NCBI GenBank assembly: GCA_004560375.1
Contig: SFVC01000001.1
Span: 62,001-126,000, forward strand
DNA from: a bacterium
Lineage (GTDB): Bacteria; Bacillota; Clostridia; Oscillospirales; Oscillospiraceae
DNA length: 64,000 bases
Direction: 5' to 3'
A program made the translations under genes and the position numbers. Shown here piece by piece: positions 1 through 8,626 of the stretch (position 1 is the first letter of the stretch; each line of letters begins with the position of its first letter). Under the pieces are notes generated by a model. The model was given only the letters and a program-made list of their open reading frames with translations, made no database searches and was not told where the DNA came from.

Positions 1-35
1 AGCGGGCGGGGATTGTGAAGATCCCCGCCCGCTTT
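1..35 (+). terminator. Rho-independent terminator of an upstream gene
   Basis: A perfect 13-bp stem (1-13 with 21-33) and 7-base loop are followed by a short T run. It probably ends a forward gene lying before the window. The stem is GC-rich but the T run is short, so efficiency is uncertain. Confidence 0.7.
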
Positions 36-123
36 GTCGCAAGGCGGACAGCGGCGCGGGGCGCCCCCTCGATGGGGAAAGGCCTCAATGGTGGGCCGAT
101 TTGGGCAAAATCCGCCCTCCCAC

Positions 124-152
124 TTGTTTCCCCCCGGTGGATGTGGTATAAT
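124..152 (+). promoter_or_regulatory. Sigma-A promoter of the ddl-murF cluster
   Basis: TTGTTT at 124-129 is 17 bases from TATAAT at 147-152, and TGG directly before the -10 gives an extended -10 element. Transcription would start near 159, giving a leader of about 49 bases before ddl. Confidence 0.75.
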
Positions 153-207
153 TTTCTTTCCAGCATAAAATATAGGTGGAACGCCACATGAAATAAGGAG
201 AACTGCT

Positions 208-1254
208 ATGAAACTCGTAATTTTGGCGGGGGGGCTCAGCCCGGAGCGCAACGTGTCCCTGTCCAGCGGCTGCAAGGTGTGCGCCGCACTGCGGGAGCGG
301 GGGCACCAGGCGGCCCTGATTGATCTGTACCTGGGCACGGCGGAGGATCCCGCGGCCCTGTTTGACGCCCCCATCCCGGAGGAGCTCACCCGGATCGGGC
401 GGCAGGCCCCGGATCTGGCGGCGGTGCAGGCCGCCCGGAGGTCCGGGGGGATCGGCCAGTTCGGCCCCGGGGTGCTGGAGCTGTGCAGGCTGGCGGACGT
501 GGTGTTCCTGGGCCTCCACGGGGCCTGCGGGGAGGACGGCCGGGTGCAGGCGGCCTTCGACCTGCTGGGCATCCCCTACACCGGGGCGGGCCACCTGGGC
601 AGCGCCATCGCCATGGACAAGGACCTCACCAAGCGGGTGGTGGCCCCCCTGGGCGTCCAGACCCCCAAGTGGGAGCTGATCCGGTATACAGCGGAGGATA
701 TCCCCGCGTTGACGGCCCGTCTGGAGCTGCCCTGCGTGGTGAAGCCGGTGGCCTCCGGCTCGTCCATCGGGGTGTCCATCGTCCGGGAGCGGGAGGAGCT
801 GCCCGCCGCCCTGGAGGACGGCCTGTCCTGCGGCGGCGTGTGCGTCATCGAGCAGTACATCGCCGGCCGGGAGATCCAGGTGGGCATTTTGGAGGATCGG
901 GCCCTGCCCTCCATCGAGATCATCCCCAAGGAGGGCTTTTACGACTACGAGAACAAGTACCAGCCCGGGGCGGCGGAGGAGATCTGCCCCGCCCCCATCC
1001 CGGAGGAGTGGGAGAAGCGGCTGGGCGAGGCGGCGCTCACCGTGTTCCACGCCCTGGGCCTGTCGGTGTACTCCCGGGCGGACTTCATCGTCACCGAGGA
1101 CGGCGCCCCCTGGTTTTTGGAGATCAACACCCTGCCGGGGATGACCCCCACCAGCCTGCTGCCCCAGGAGGCGGCGGCGGTGGGCATCGGCTACGGCGAG
1201 CTGTGCGAGCGCATTATCAACGCATCCCTGAAGGCCCGAGAGGCCGGAACATGA
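208..1254 (+). CDS. ddl: D-alanine--D-alanine ligase
   Basis: This cytoplasmic ATP-grasp enzyme joins two D-alanines for the peptidoglycan stem peptide. The 348-residue protein has the usual family length. Visible signatures are the N-terminal GGLSPERNVSLSSG, HGACGEDG, the ATP-grasp region VVKPVASGSSIGVSIV, and the Mg-binding LEINTLPGMT near the end. The EGFYDYENKY segment fits the D-Ala-D-Ala type rather than the D-Ala-D-Lac type. The ATG follows AAGGAG at 195-200. It is first in the cluster, 58 bases before murF, which uses its product. Confidence 0.96.
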   Translation: MKLVILAGGLSPERNVSLSSGCKVCAALRERGHQAALIDLYLGTAEDPAALFDAPIPEELTRIGRQAPDLAAVQAARRSGGIGQFGPGVLELCRLADVVFLGLHGACGEDGRVQAAFDLLGIPYTGAGHLGSAIAMDKDLTKRVVAPLGVQTPKWELIRYTAEDIPALTARLELPCVVKPVASGSSIGVSIVREREELPAALEDGLSCGGVCVIEQYIAGREIQVGILEDRALPSIEIIPKEGFYDYENKYQPGAAEEICPAPIPEEWEKRLGEAALTVFHALGLSVYSRADFIVTEDGAPWFLEINTLPGMTPTSLLPQEAAAVGIGYGELCERIINASLKAREAGT

Positions 1255-1312
1255 TCGACAGGGGAGGGGGAACGGGCTGTGCCGCCCCCTTCCGGGAGAG
1301 AGGAGCGCCATT

Positions 1313-2704
1313 ATGGAGAAGCTGACGCTGAGACAGCTGCTGGAGGCGGTGGACGGCACCCTGCTGGGGGACTTTGCCGATCTGGACGCCGGGGCGGCGG
1401 ACGTGTGCACCGACAGCCGGAGCATCACCCCGGGCTGCCTGTTCATCCCCCTGGAGGGGGAGCGGTTCGACGGCCATTCCTTCATCAATTCCGCCCTGGA
1501 GGCGGGGGCCGCGGGCTGCCTCACCGCCCGGGAGCGGGAGAGCTACCTGCCCGGGAAGTTCTACATCAAGGTGCGCTCCACCCAGCGCGCCCTGTGGGAG
1601 CTGGCCCGGTATTACAAGGGGCTGTTCCCCATCCCCTTCGTCGCCATCACCGGCTCGGTGGGCAAAACCACCACCAAGGACATGGTGGCCGCCGTGCTGG
1701 GGGCGAAATTCCGCGTCCACAAGACGGAGGGGAACTTCAACAACGGCATCGGCGTGCCCCTCACCCTGCTGAAGCTGAAGCAGGGGCATGAGGTGTGCGT
1801 GGTGGAGCTGGGCATGGATCACGCCGGGGAGATCGACAACCTGGCCCGGCTGGTGGAGCCGGACATGGCCCTCGTCACCAACATTGGGGACGCCCACATC
1901 GAGAACCTGGGCAGCCGGGAGAACATCTTCAAGGCCAAGTGCGAGATCTTCCCCCACCTGAAGAAGGGCGGGCTGGCCGTCCTCAACGGGGACGATCCCC
2001 TGCTGGCCACCCTGAAGGGCACCCTGCCCCAGCGCACGGTGTTTGTGGGCAGCGGCGAGGGGCTGGACTACACCGCCCGGGATCTGTCCACCGATGGCGC
2101 CGGGCACCTGAGCTGCCGGATCAAGACCCCTAAAAGCCAGTTTGAGGCCGATATCCCCGCCCTGGGCAGCCACATGATCTACCCCACCCTCATGGCCGCC
2201 GCCGTGGGGGAGGCCATGGGTATGGCCCCAGACGAGATCGTCCGGGGGATCGGGGCCTTCCTGCCCACCAAGATGCGGATGAATATTGTCCGCTGCAAGG
2301 GGGACATTGTGATTTTGAACGACGCCTACAACGCCAACCCCCAGTCCATGCGGGCGGCGGCGGCGGTCTTAGGCGACGCGGGCCAGAAGCGCCGGAAGGT
2401 GGCCGTGGTCGGGGACATGAAGGAGCTGGGCCCCGGCGGGGAGCAGTTCCACCGGGCGGTGGGGGGCTGCTTCGCCCAGTCCGGGGCGGATCGGCTCATC
2501 GCCATCGGGGATCTGGCCCGGTTCATGGCGGAGGGCGCCCGGGACGCGGGGCTGGAGCAGGCGGACTACTATCCCACGGTGGGGGAGGCGAAGAACGCCC
2601 TGCTCCGGGAGCTGCGGGCGGGGGCCACCATTTTGGTGAAGGCGTCCCGCTCCATGGAGTTTGAAAAGATTGTGGAGCTGCTGCTGGCAAATGTGCCGGA
2701 ATGA
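1313..2704 (+). CDS. murF: UDP-N-acetylmuramoyl-tripeptide--D-alanyl-D-alanine ligase
   Basis: MurF adds the D-Ala-D-Ala dipeptide to the UDP-MurNAc-tripeptide, the last cytoplasmic step of the peptidoglycan precursor. The 463 residues contain the Mur-ligase P-loop AITGSVGKTTTKDM near residue 110, the EGNFNNGIGVPLTLL motif that follows it, and the C-terminal NDAYNANPQSMRAA typical of MurF. Length is normal. A GAGAGGAG site precedes the ATG. It is downstream of ddl, which supplies the substrate, and upstream of an ABC-F gene. Confidence 0.96.
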   Translation: MEKLTLRQLLEAVDGTLLGDFADLDAGAADVCTDSRSITPGCLFIPLEGERFDGHSFINSALEAGAAGCLTARERESYLPGKFYIKVRSTQRALWELARYYKGLFPIPFVAITGSVGKTTTKDMVAAVLGAKFRVHKTEGNFNNGIGVPLTLLKLKQGHEVCVVELGMDHAGEIDNLARLVEPDMALVTNIGDAHIENLGSRENIFKAKCEIFPHLKKGGLAVLNGDDPLLATLKGTLPQRTVFVGSGEGLDYTARDLSTDGAGHLSCRIKTPKSQFEADIPALGSHMIYPTLMAAAVGEAMGMAPDEIVRGIGAFLPTKMRMNIVRCKGDIVILNDAYNANPQSMRAAAAVLGDAGQKRRKVAVVGDMKELGPGGEQFHRAVGGCFAQSGADRLIAIGDLARFMAEGARDAGLEQADYYPTVGEAKNALLRELRAGATILVKASRSMEFEKIVELLLANVPE

Positions 2705-2721
2705 GGAGTAAAAAATAACCC

Positions 2722-4626
2722 ATGATTGACATACAGCTGACCGGCCTCGTCAAGGAGTTCGAGGTCGGCAAACGGATACTGGACGGCTTCTCACTCCAGA
2801 TCGACCAGGGGGAGCGGGTGGGCCTGCTGGGCCGGAACGGCGCGGGCAAGACCACCATCTTCCGCATGATGACCGGCCAGGTGGATCCGGACGAGGGTAC
2901 GGTGTCCATCGCCCCGGGCAAGCGCATCGGCCTGATCTCCCAGATCCCGGTGTACCCCGAGGGCTACACCGTCCGGGACGTGCTGGACACCGCCTTCGCC
3001 CCCCTCCACGCCATGGAGGCGGAGCTGGCGGATCTGGCCGCGAAAATGGCGGACGGGGACGACCCCGGGGTGCTGGCCCGGTACGACAAGCTCACCGCCG
3101 CCTTCGAGGCCGGGGGCGGCTACGACACCGAGACCCGGCTCAATAAGGTCTGCAACGGCCTGGGCATTGAGGACGGGATGCGCTCTCGCCCCTTTGACGC
3201 CCTGTCCGGCGGGGAAAAGACCCGGATCAACCTGGCCCGCCTGATTTTGGAGGACACCGACATCCTCCTGCTGGACGAGCCCACCAACCACCTGGATCTC
3301 AATGCCACCGAGTGGCTGGAGGGCTACCTGGAGCGGTTCAAGGGGACGGTGCTGGCCATCTCCCACGACCGCTGGTTTCTGGACAAGGTAGTGAAGCGGG
3401 TGGCGGAGATCCAGGACGGCAGGGCGGAGCTCTATTCCGGCAACTACTCCTTTTACGTGGAGGAGAAGGAGCGCCGCTATCAGGAGCGGCTGAAGCAGTA
3501 CGAAAAGGAGCAGGCCAAGATCGCCCAGCTGGAGGCCGCGGCGGAGCAGATGCGCCTGTGGGCCTTCAAGGGCAACGACAAGCAGTACCGCCGGGCCATC
3601 AACATGGAGCGGCGGATCGAGCGAATGCGGACCACGGACAAGCCCACCCGCGAGCGCAAGCTGGCCACCCGGTTCGGTGAGCGGGAGTTCCACGGGGATG
3701 AGGCCCTGGTGGTGACGGATCTGAAGAAGTCCTTCGGGGAGCGCACCCTGTTCGACCACATCGATCTGGAGGTGGCGGGGGGCGAGCGGATCGCCCTTTT
3801 GGGCGACAACGGCACCGGCAAGTCCACCTTCATCAAGCTCATCATGGGGGAGGAGGCCCCGGACTCCGGATCCATCTACCTGGGGCCGTCCATCCGGATC
3901 GGCTACCTGCCCCAGATCATCCACTTCGACCGGCCCGACCGCAACCTGGTGGATACCATGCTCTACGCCCAGAACTGCTCCACCCAGGAGGCCCGGGATC
4001 GGCTGGCGGCCTTCAAATTCCGGGGGGAGGACGTGTTCAAGCAGGTGTCCGCCCTGTCCGGCGGGGAGCAGTCCCGGCTGAGGCTGTGTATGCTGATGGA
4101 CAGCCGGATCAATCTGCTGATTTTGGACGAGCCCACCAACCATCTGGACATCGACTCCCGGGAGTGGATCGAGGAGGCGGTGGAGGAGTACGGCGGCAAT
4201 CTGCTGTTCGTCTCCCACGACCGCTACTTTATTGAGAAGTTCGCCACCCGGGTGTGGATGCTGGAAAACGGGCAGATCACCGATTTCCACGGCACCTACG
4301 GCGAGTTCCGCTCATTCCGGGAGCGGCAGGAGCAGCTCAAAAACGCGAAGCCCGCCCCCGAGCCGGAAAAGCCGAAAGAGGACAAGCCCCGCCGCCCCGG
4401 CGGCACCAAGGAGCTGGAAAAGCAGGTGCGGGCCGCCGAGCGGGCGGTGGAGAAGGCGGAGGTGCGTTTGGACGAGCTGGCCCAGGAGGCGGAGGAGGCC
4501 GCGTCGGACTATTTGAAGCTCCAGGACGTGTATGCGGAGCGGGAGCGGCTGGAGGACGAGCTGGCCCATCTCTACGGGGAGTGGGAGCGGCTGGCGGCGG
4601 AATTAGAGGACGCAAGGGGGTCGTAA
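2722..4626 (+). CDS. ABC-F family ATP-binding protein (Uup/YdiF-like)
   Basis: This soluble tandem ATPase of 634 residues has no membrane segments. The two nucleotide-binding domains have Walker A motifs GRNGAGKTT (about residue 37) and GDNGTGKST (about 367), signature motifs LSGGEKTR and LSGGEQSR, and Walker B ILLLDEPTNHLD and LILDEPTNHLD. A charged interdomain linker around 240-310 is typical of ABC-F proteins, which act on the ribosome. The tail from about 540 is a charged coiled coil as in Uup-type members. Nothing here decides between a translation role and antibiotic resistance, although the housekeeping context favours translation. Confidence 0.9.
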   Translation: MIDIQLTGLVKEFEVGKRILDGFSLQIDQGERVGLLGRNGAGKTTIFRMMTGQVDPDEGTVSIAPGKRIGLISQIPVYPEGYTVRDVLDTAFAPLHAMEAELADLAAKMADGDDPGVLARYDKLTAAFEAGGGYDTETRLNKVCNGLGIEDGMRSRPFDALSGGEKTRINLARLILEDTDILLLDEPTNHLDLNATEWLEGYLERFKGTVLAISHDRWFLDKVVKRVAEIQDGRAELYSGNYSFYVEEKERRYQERLKQYEKEQAKIAQLEAAAEQMRLWAFKGNDKQYRRAINMERRIERMRTTDKPTRERKLATRFGEREFHGDEALVVTDLKKSFGERTLFDHIDLEVAGGERIALLGDNGTGKSTFIKLIMGEEAPDSGSIYLGPSIRIGYLPQIIHFDRPDRNLVDTMLYAQNCSTQEARDRLAAFKFRGEDVFKQVSALSGGEQSRLRLCMLMDSRINLLILDEPTNHLDIDSREWIEEAVEEYGGNLLFVSHDRYFIEKFATRVWMLENGQITDFHGTYGEFRSFRERQEQLKNAKPAPEPEKPKEDKPRRPGGTKELEKQVRAAERAVEKAEVRLDELAQEAEEAASDYLKLQDVYAERERLEDELAHLYGEWERLAAELEDARGS

Positions 4627-4630
4627 GAAG

Positions 4631-5284
4631 ATGAAAGAGTATGCCAGTTATCGGGGCAGGAGCCGGGGCCGGGGATGGCTGACGGCGCTGCTGGTGCTGG
4701 TGATCCTCGGCCTGCTGGCCTTCGGGGCGCTGGAGGTGTATATCGGCCTGCACAGCCGGGACAGGATGGCGGGCGACCCCCAGGTCATGGTGATTTTCGG
4801 CTGTCAGGTGCGCCGGGACGGGCCGTCCATCCTCCTCCGGGATCGGCTGGACACGGCGCTGGACTATCTGGAGGATCACCCGGATATCCGGATCGTGGTG
4901 ACCGGCGGCAAGGGGGACGACGAGCATATGTCGGAGGCCCAGGCCATGTACGACTACCTCACCGCCCGGGGGGTGGACGGGGAGCGGATCTGGATGGAGG
5001 ACAAGTCCCGGAACACCTGGCAGAACATCAACAACACCTTTGCCCTCATGGAGCGGGAGGGGTGGGATCTGACCGATGATGTGCTGTTGGTGTCCAGCGG
5101 GTTCCATCTGGCCCGGATCGAGATGCTGTGGGATCGGGTGCGAACCGGCATTTTGTGGGATGAGGTGTACAACGATCAGTACAGTTCCACCCTGGCCGCC
5201 CCGGTGAGCCACGTGCCCTCCCGGGTGCAGATGTTTTTCCGGGAGCCGCTGGCGCTGGTGAAATCGTTCTTGTTCGACCGATAA
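4631..5284 (+). CDS. YdcF/SanA/ElyC-like DUF218 protein
   Basis: The 217-residue protein has one N-terminal membrane segment (about residues 15-37) followed by a DUF218 domain outside the membrane. Domain hallmarks are IFGCQV, VVTGGKGDDEHMSEAQ, EDKSRNTWQN and SSGFHLAR. Relatives in this family (SanA, ElyC) affect envelope integrity, and the adjacency to ddl and murF suits that; the reaction is unknown. It starts 4 bases after the ABC-F gene and its TAA ends 21 bases before the proposed prfA start. Confidence 0.85.
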   Translation: MKEYASYRGRSRGRGWLTALLVLVILGLLAFGALEVYIGLHSRDRMAGDPQVMVIFGCQVRRDGPSILLRDRLDTALDYLEDHPDIRIVVTGGKGDDEHMSEAQAMYDYLTARGVDGERIWMEDKSRNTWQNINNTFALMEREGWDLTDDVLLVSSGFHLARIEMLWDRVRTGILWDEVYNDQYSSTLAAPVSHVPSRVQMFFREPLALVKSFLFDR

Positions 5285-5305
5285 ACCGCAGGGGAGGGAG
5301 ATCCC

Positions 5306-6364
5306 ATAGACGAGCAATTGAAGGCCATTGAGCTTCGGTATCAGGAGCTGGAGGCCCGGCTGGCTGCCAACGAGACCTACAGCGACCCAGAACTGGTATC
5401 CCGGCTCAACCGGGAGCAGAAGGAGCTGGAGCCGCTGGTGACGGCCTACCGGGCGCTGTGCCGCGCCCAGAGCGACCTGACGGAGGCGGAGGCCCTTTTG
5501 GGCGACCCGGAGATGAAGGAGCTGGCCCAGCAGGAGATCGCCCAGGCAAAAGAGAAGATAGAGCGGCTGGAGCGTGAGATCAAGGTGCTCCTTTTGCCCA
5601 AAGATCCCAATGATGGCAAAAACGTGATCCTGGAGATCCGGGCAGGCGTGGGGGGGGAGGAGTCCGCCCTGTTTGCCCACTCCCTCACCCGGATGTACAC
5701 CATGTACGCGGAAAAGCGGGGCTGGCGGGTGGAGATCAACGCCGCCAGCGAGACGGAGCTGGGGGGCGTGAAGGAGATCTCGTTCACCATCGAAGGGGAC
5801 GGCGCTTGGTCCCGGCTCAAATTTGAAAGCGGCGTCCACCGCGTCCAGCGGGTGCCCGAGACCGAGTCCGGCGGGCGCGTCCACACCTCCACCGTGACGG
5901 TGGCGGTGCTGCCCGAGATGGAGACGGTGGACGTGGAGATCAACCCCGCCGACGTGGAGATGCAGGTGTTCCGCTCCTCGGGGGCGGGGGGGCAGCACAT
6001 CAACAAGACCTCCTCCGCCGTGCGGCTCATCCACAGGCCCACGGGCACGGTGGTGGAGTGCCAGCAGGAGCGCTCCCAGTTCCAGAACCGGGAGAAGGCC
6101 ATGCGGCTGCTGGCCTCCATCCTGTACGACCGGGAGCAGGAGCGCATTGAGTCGGAATACGGCGAGAACCGCCGCAGCCAGGTGGGCAGCGGGATGCGGA
6201 ACGAGCGGATCCGCACCTACAACTTCCCCCAGGGGCGGCTCACCGACCACCGGGTGGGGCTGACGCTGTACAAGCTGGACGCGGTGATGGACGGCGACCT
6301 GGACGAGATCATTGACGCGCTGGTGGCCGACCATCAGGCACGGCAGATGGCAGAAAGAAGCTGA
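5306..6364 (+). CDS. prfA: Peptide chain release factor 1, apparent AUA start
   Basis: RF1 ends translation at UAA and UAG. The protein has the GGQ catalytic motif (GAGGQHINKTSSAVRL) and the stop-codon tripeptide region RVPETESGGRVHTST. About 352 residues is normal. Start choice is unusual: the frame opens after a stop at 5282-5284 and contains no ATG or GTG before the conserved protein begins. A strong GGAGG at 5293-5297 sits 8 bases before ATA at 5306. The alternative TTG at 5318 is 20 bases from that site and would trim conserved residues. An ATG-to-ATA sequencing error is possible. Confidence 0.93.
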   Translation: MDEQLKAIELRYQELEARLAANETYSDPELVSRLNREQKELEPLVTAYRALCRAQSDLTEAEALLGDPEMKELAQQEIAQAKEKIERLEREIKVLLLPKDPNDGKNVILEIRAGVGGEESALFAHSLTRMYTMYAEKRGWRVEINAASETELGGVKEISFTIEGDGAWSRLKFESGVHRVQRVPETESGGRVHTSTVTVAVLPEMETVDVEINPADVEMQVFRSSGAGGQHINKTSSAVRLIHRPTGTVVECQQERSQFQNREKAMRLLASILYDREQERIESEYGENRRSQVGSGMRNERIRTYNFPQGRLTDHRVGLTLYKLDAVMDGDLDEIIDALVADHQARQMAERS

Positions 6365-6368
6365 AATT

Positions 6369-7667
6369 ATGTACACTCATGTGATCTTTGATTTGGACGG
6401 CACCCTGCTGAACACCATCGACGACCTGGCGGATGCAGGCAACCACATCTGCCGGGCCCATGGCTGGCCCGTCCACACGGTGGACGAGTTCAAGCATATG
6501 GTGGGAAACGGTATCCCCAAACTGGTGGAGCGGTTCGCCCCCGCCGGGACGGACGGGGAGACGCTGGCCCAGGTGCTGGCGGAATTCTCCGCCTGCTACG
6601 ACGCCCACAAGGAGGACAAGACCGCCCCCTACCCCGGCATACCGGAGCTATTAACGGCGCTGAAGGGGCAGGGGGTGCGTATGGCGGTGCTGTCCAACAA
6701 GGCCCATGCCCTGGCGGGGCCGGTGGTGGAGCACTATTTCCCGGGAATGTTTGACGCGGTGCAGGGGGCCCTGCCCGACGCGCCGGTGAAGCCCGATCCC
6801 ACCCTGCTGCGGGCCCTCATGGAGCGTCTGGGGGCGAGGCCGGAGGCCACCCTCTTTGTGGGGGACAGCGACGTGGACGTGCTCACCGGCAAAAACGGCG
6901 GGCTGACGGTGGCGGGCGTGCTGTGGGGCTTCCGGGATCGGCAGGAGCTGGAGGGGGCCGGGGCGGACTGGATCGTCCACGCCCCGGATCAGCTGACCGC
7001 TATCGTCGCGGGGACGGCGCGGCTGGACGCCGGACAGGCGGCCCTTGCCGCCGCTCTGCTGCGGGCGGGCAAGCTGGTGGCCCTCCCCACCGAGACGGTG
7101 TACGGCCTTGCCGCCGACGCCACTCAGGAGCGGGCCGTCCAGGCCAACTACGACGCCAAGGGCCGCCCGGAGACCAAGCCGCTGAACGTGCTGGTGGACG
7201 GCATGGCCATGGTGGAGAGGGTGTGCCGGGACATCCCGGCGGACGCCTACCGGCTGGCGGAGGCCTTCTGGCCCGGGCCGCTGACCATGATTTTATGGGG
7301 TAAGGGAACCCTGCCCTCCATCGTTCCCGCCGGGGGGGACACCCAGGGGGTGCGCTGCCCCGACCACCCGGCCACTCTGGCGGTGATCCGGGCGCTGGGC
7401 AGGCCGCTGGCCTGTCCCTCCGCCAACCGGTCGGGGCGGCCCAGCCCCAAGTCGGCGGACGACGTGCTGGCCCAGCTGGGCGGGAAAATCGACGGGGTGC
7501 TGGACGGCGGGCCCTGCGCGGTGGGGGTGGAGTCCACCATCCTGGATCTCACCGTGACGCCCTACCGGATTCTACGGCAGGGTGGGCTGGCCCGGGCGGA
7601 GCTGGAGGCCGTGCTGGGGCCGGGAAAACTTGACAATACTGGAAAGGATTCAAATAGAACAAAATGA
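6369..7667 (+). CDS. HAD phosphatase fused to TsaC/Sua5 threonylcarbamoyl-AMP synthase
   Basis: One 432-residue frame carries two enzymes. Residues 1 to about 215 are a HAD phosphatase of the phosphoglycolate phosphatase type (DLDGTLLNT, SNKAH, FVGDSDVDVLTGKNGG). Residues from about 225 are a YrdC/TsaC domain (LPTETVYGLAADA, KGRPETKPL, FWPGPLTMIL, CPSANRSG, VESTILDL), which makes threonylcarbamoyl-AMP for tRNA t6A37. There is no stop or new ribosome site at the junction near 7030. The C-terminal Sua5 extension is absent. The ATG at 6369 follows GAAAGAAG. Its overlap with DUF4180 is 4 bases. Confidence 0.9.
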   Translation: MYTHVIFDLDGTLLNTIDDLADAGNHICRAHGWPVHTVDEFKHMVGNGIPKLVERFAPAGTDGETLAQVLAEFSACYDAHKEDKTAPYPGIPELLTALKGQGVRMAVLSNKAHALAGPVVEHYFPGMFDAVQGALPDAPVKPDPTLLRALMERLGARPEATLFVGDSDVDVLTGKNGGLTVAGVLWGFRDRQELEGAGADWIVHAPDQLTAIVAGTARLDAGQAALAAALLRAGKLVALPTETVYGLAADATQERAVQANYDAKGRPETKPLNVLVDGMAMVERVCRDIPADAYRLAEAFWPGPLTMILWGKGTLPSIVPAGGDTQGVRCPDHPATLAVIRALGRPLACPSANRSGRPSPKSADDVLAQLGGKIDGVLDGGPCAVGVESTILDLTVTPYRILRQGGLARAELEAVLGPGKLDNTGKDSNRTK

Positions 7668-8023
7668 ACATAGAGGTAAAGAATCAAATCGCCATGGTGC
7701 GGGAGCCGGGGGTGCTCATCACCGACGGCCCTTCCGCCATGGATCTGCTGGCCACGGTGCGCTATGAGACGGGCTGCTCCGCCATGGTGCTCCAAAAGGA
7801 GCAGATCGACGAGCCCTTCTTCCGCCTGTCCACCGGGCTGGCGGGGGAGGTGCTGCAAAAATTCGTCAACTACCAGATGAAGCTGGCCATCGTGGGGGAC
7901 TTCTCGGGCTACACCAGCAAGCCCCTCCGGGACTTCATCCGGGAGAGCAACGAGGGCCGCCACATCTGCTTCCAGCCCGACGAGGCGGCGGCCCTGGCCT
8001 GGCTGGGGCGGGCGCAGGCATGA
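7664..8023 (+). CDS. DUF4180 family protein
   Basis: A 119-residue soluble protein resembling the DUF4180 family, with the pattern LITDGPSAMDLLATVRYETGC and a C-terminal IGDFS/TSKPLRDFIRESNEGRH-like block (here IVGDFSGYTSK). No enzyme motif is evident and the function is unknown. Its ATG overlaps the stop of the HAD-TsaC gene by 4 bases, and its own stop overlaps coaE by 4 bases, so translation is probably coupled across all three. Confidence 0.8.
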   Translation: MNIEVKNQIAMVREPGVLITDGPSAMDLLATVRYETGCSAMVLQKEQIDEPFFRLSTGLAGEVLQKFVNYQMKLAIVGDFSGYTSKPLRDFIRESNEGRHICFQPDEAAALAWLGRAQA

Positions 8024-8625
8024 TCGTCATCGGCATCACCGGCCCCACCGGGGCGGGCAAAACCACCGTGCTCAACGTGCTCCGGGACATGGGCGGGGCG
8101 GTGGCGGACTGCGACGCGGTGTACCACGACTTGCTGCGCGCCAGCGCCCCCCTGCGGGAGGAGCTGCGGGCCCGGTTCGGGGAATCCATTTTTGATGAAA
8201 CTGGGGACTTGCGCCGGAAGGAACTTGGTGCTATTGTATTTGGGGATCCGGACGCGCTGGCGGATCTGAACGCCATCACCCACCGGCACATCGTGGCCCA
8301 GCTGCGCCGCCTCATCGCCCAGGGGTCGGCGGAGGGCCGCCCCGCCATCGCTCTGGACGCTATCGCCCTGCTGGAGAGCGGGGCGGGGGCGCTGTGCGAC
8401 ACCACCGTGGCGGTCACCGCCTCGGAGGAGCTGCGGGTGGGCCGGATCATGGCCCGGGAGGGCATTTCCGAGGACTATGCCCGGGCGCGGATCGCGGCCC
8501 AGAAGCCGTCCGCCTGGTTCGAGGAGCGCTGCGCCCACACCCTGCGAAACGACGGGGACAAGGAGGCGCTGGAGGCCAGGGCCCGGGCACTATTTCAGTC
8601 AATTCTTTGTAAGGAGGATTCATAA
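8020..8625 (+). CDS. coaE: Dephospho-CoA kinase
   Basis: CoaE phosphorylates dephospho-CoA in the last step of coenzyme A synthesis. The 201 residues start with the P-loop GITGPTGAGKTTV, followed by the DCDAVYHDLL segment that corresponds to the conserved DAD motif, and LNAITHRHI typical of CoaE. Length is normal. The start overlaps the previous stop (ATGA) and it ends two bases before the next gene start. Confidence 0.93.
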   Translation: MIVIGITGPTGAGKTTVLNVLRDMGGAVADCDAVYHDLLRASAPLREELRARFGESIFDETGDLRRKELGAIVFGDPDALADLNAITHRHIVAQLRRLIAQGSAEGRPAIALDAIALLESGAGALCDTTVAVTASEELRVGRIMAREGISEDYARARIAAQKPSAWFEERCAHTLRNDGDKEALEARARALFQSILCKEDS

Positions 8626-8626
8626 C

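Noticed and set aside
85..1524. Long open frame of 479 codons antisense to ddl and murF
   Set aside because: Ddl and MurF match their families over the full length on the other strand. High third-position GC leaves few antisense stops; the antisense protein is low-complexity His/Gly/Leu/Gln.
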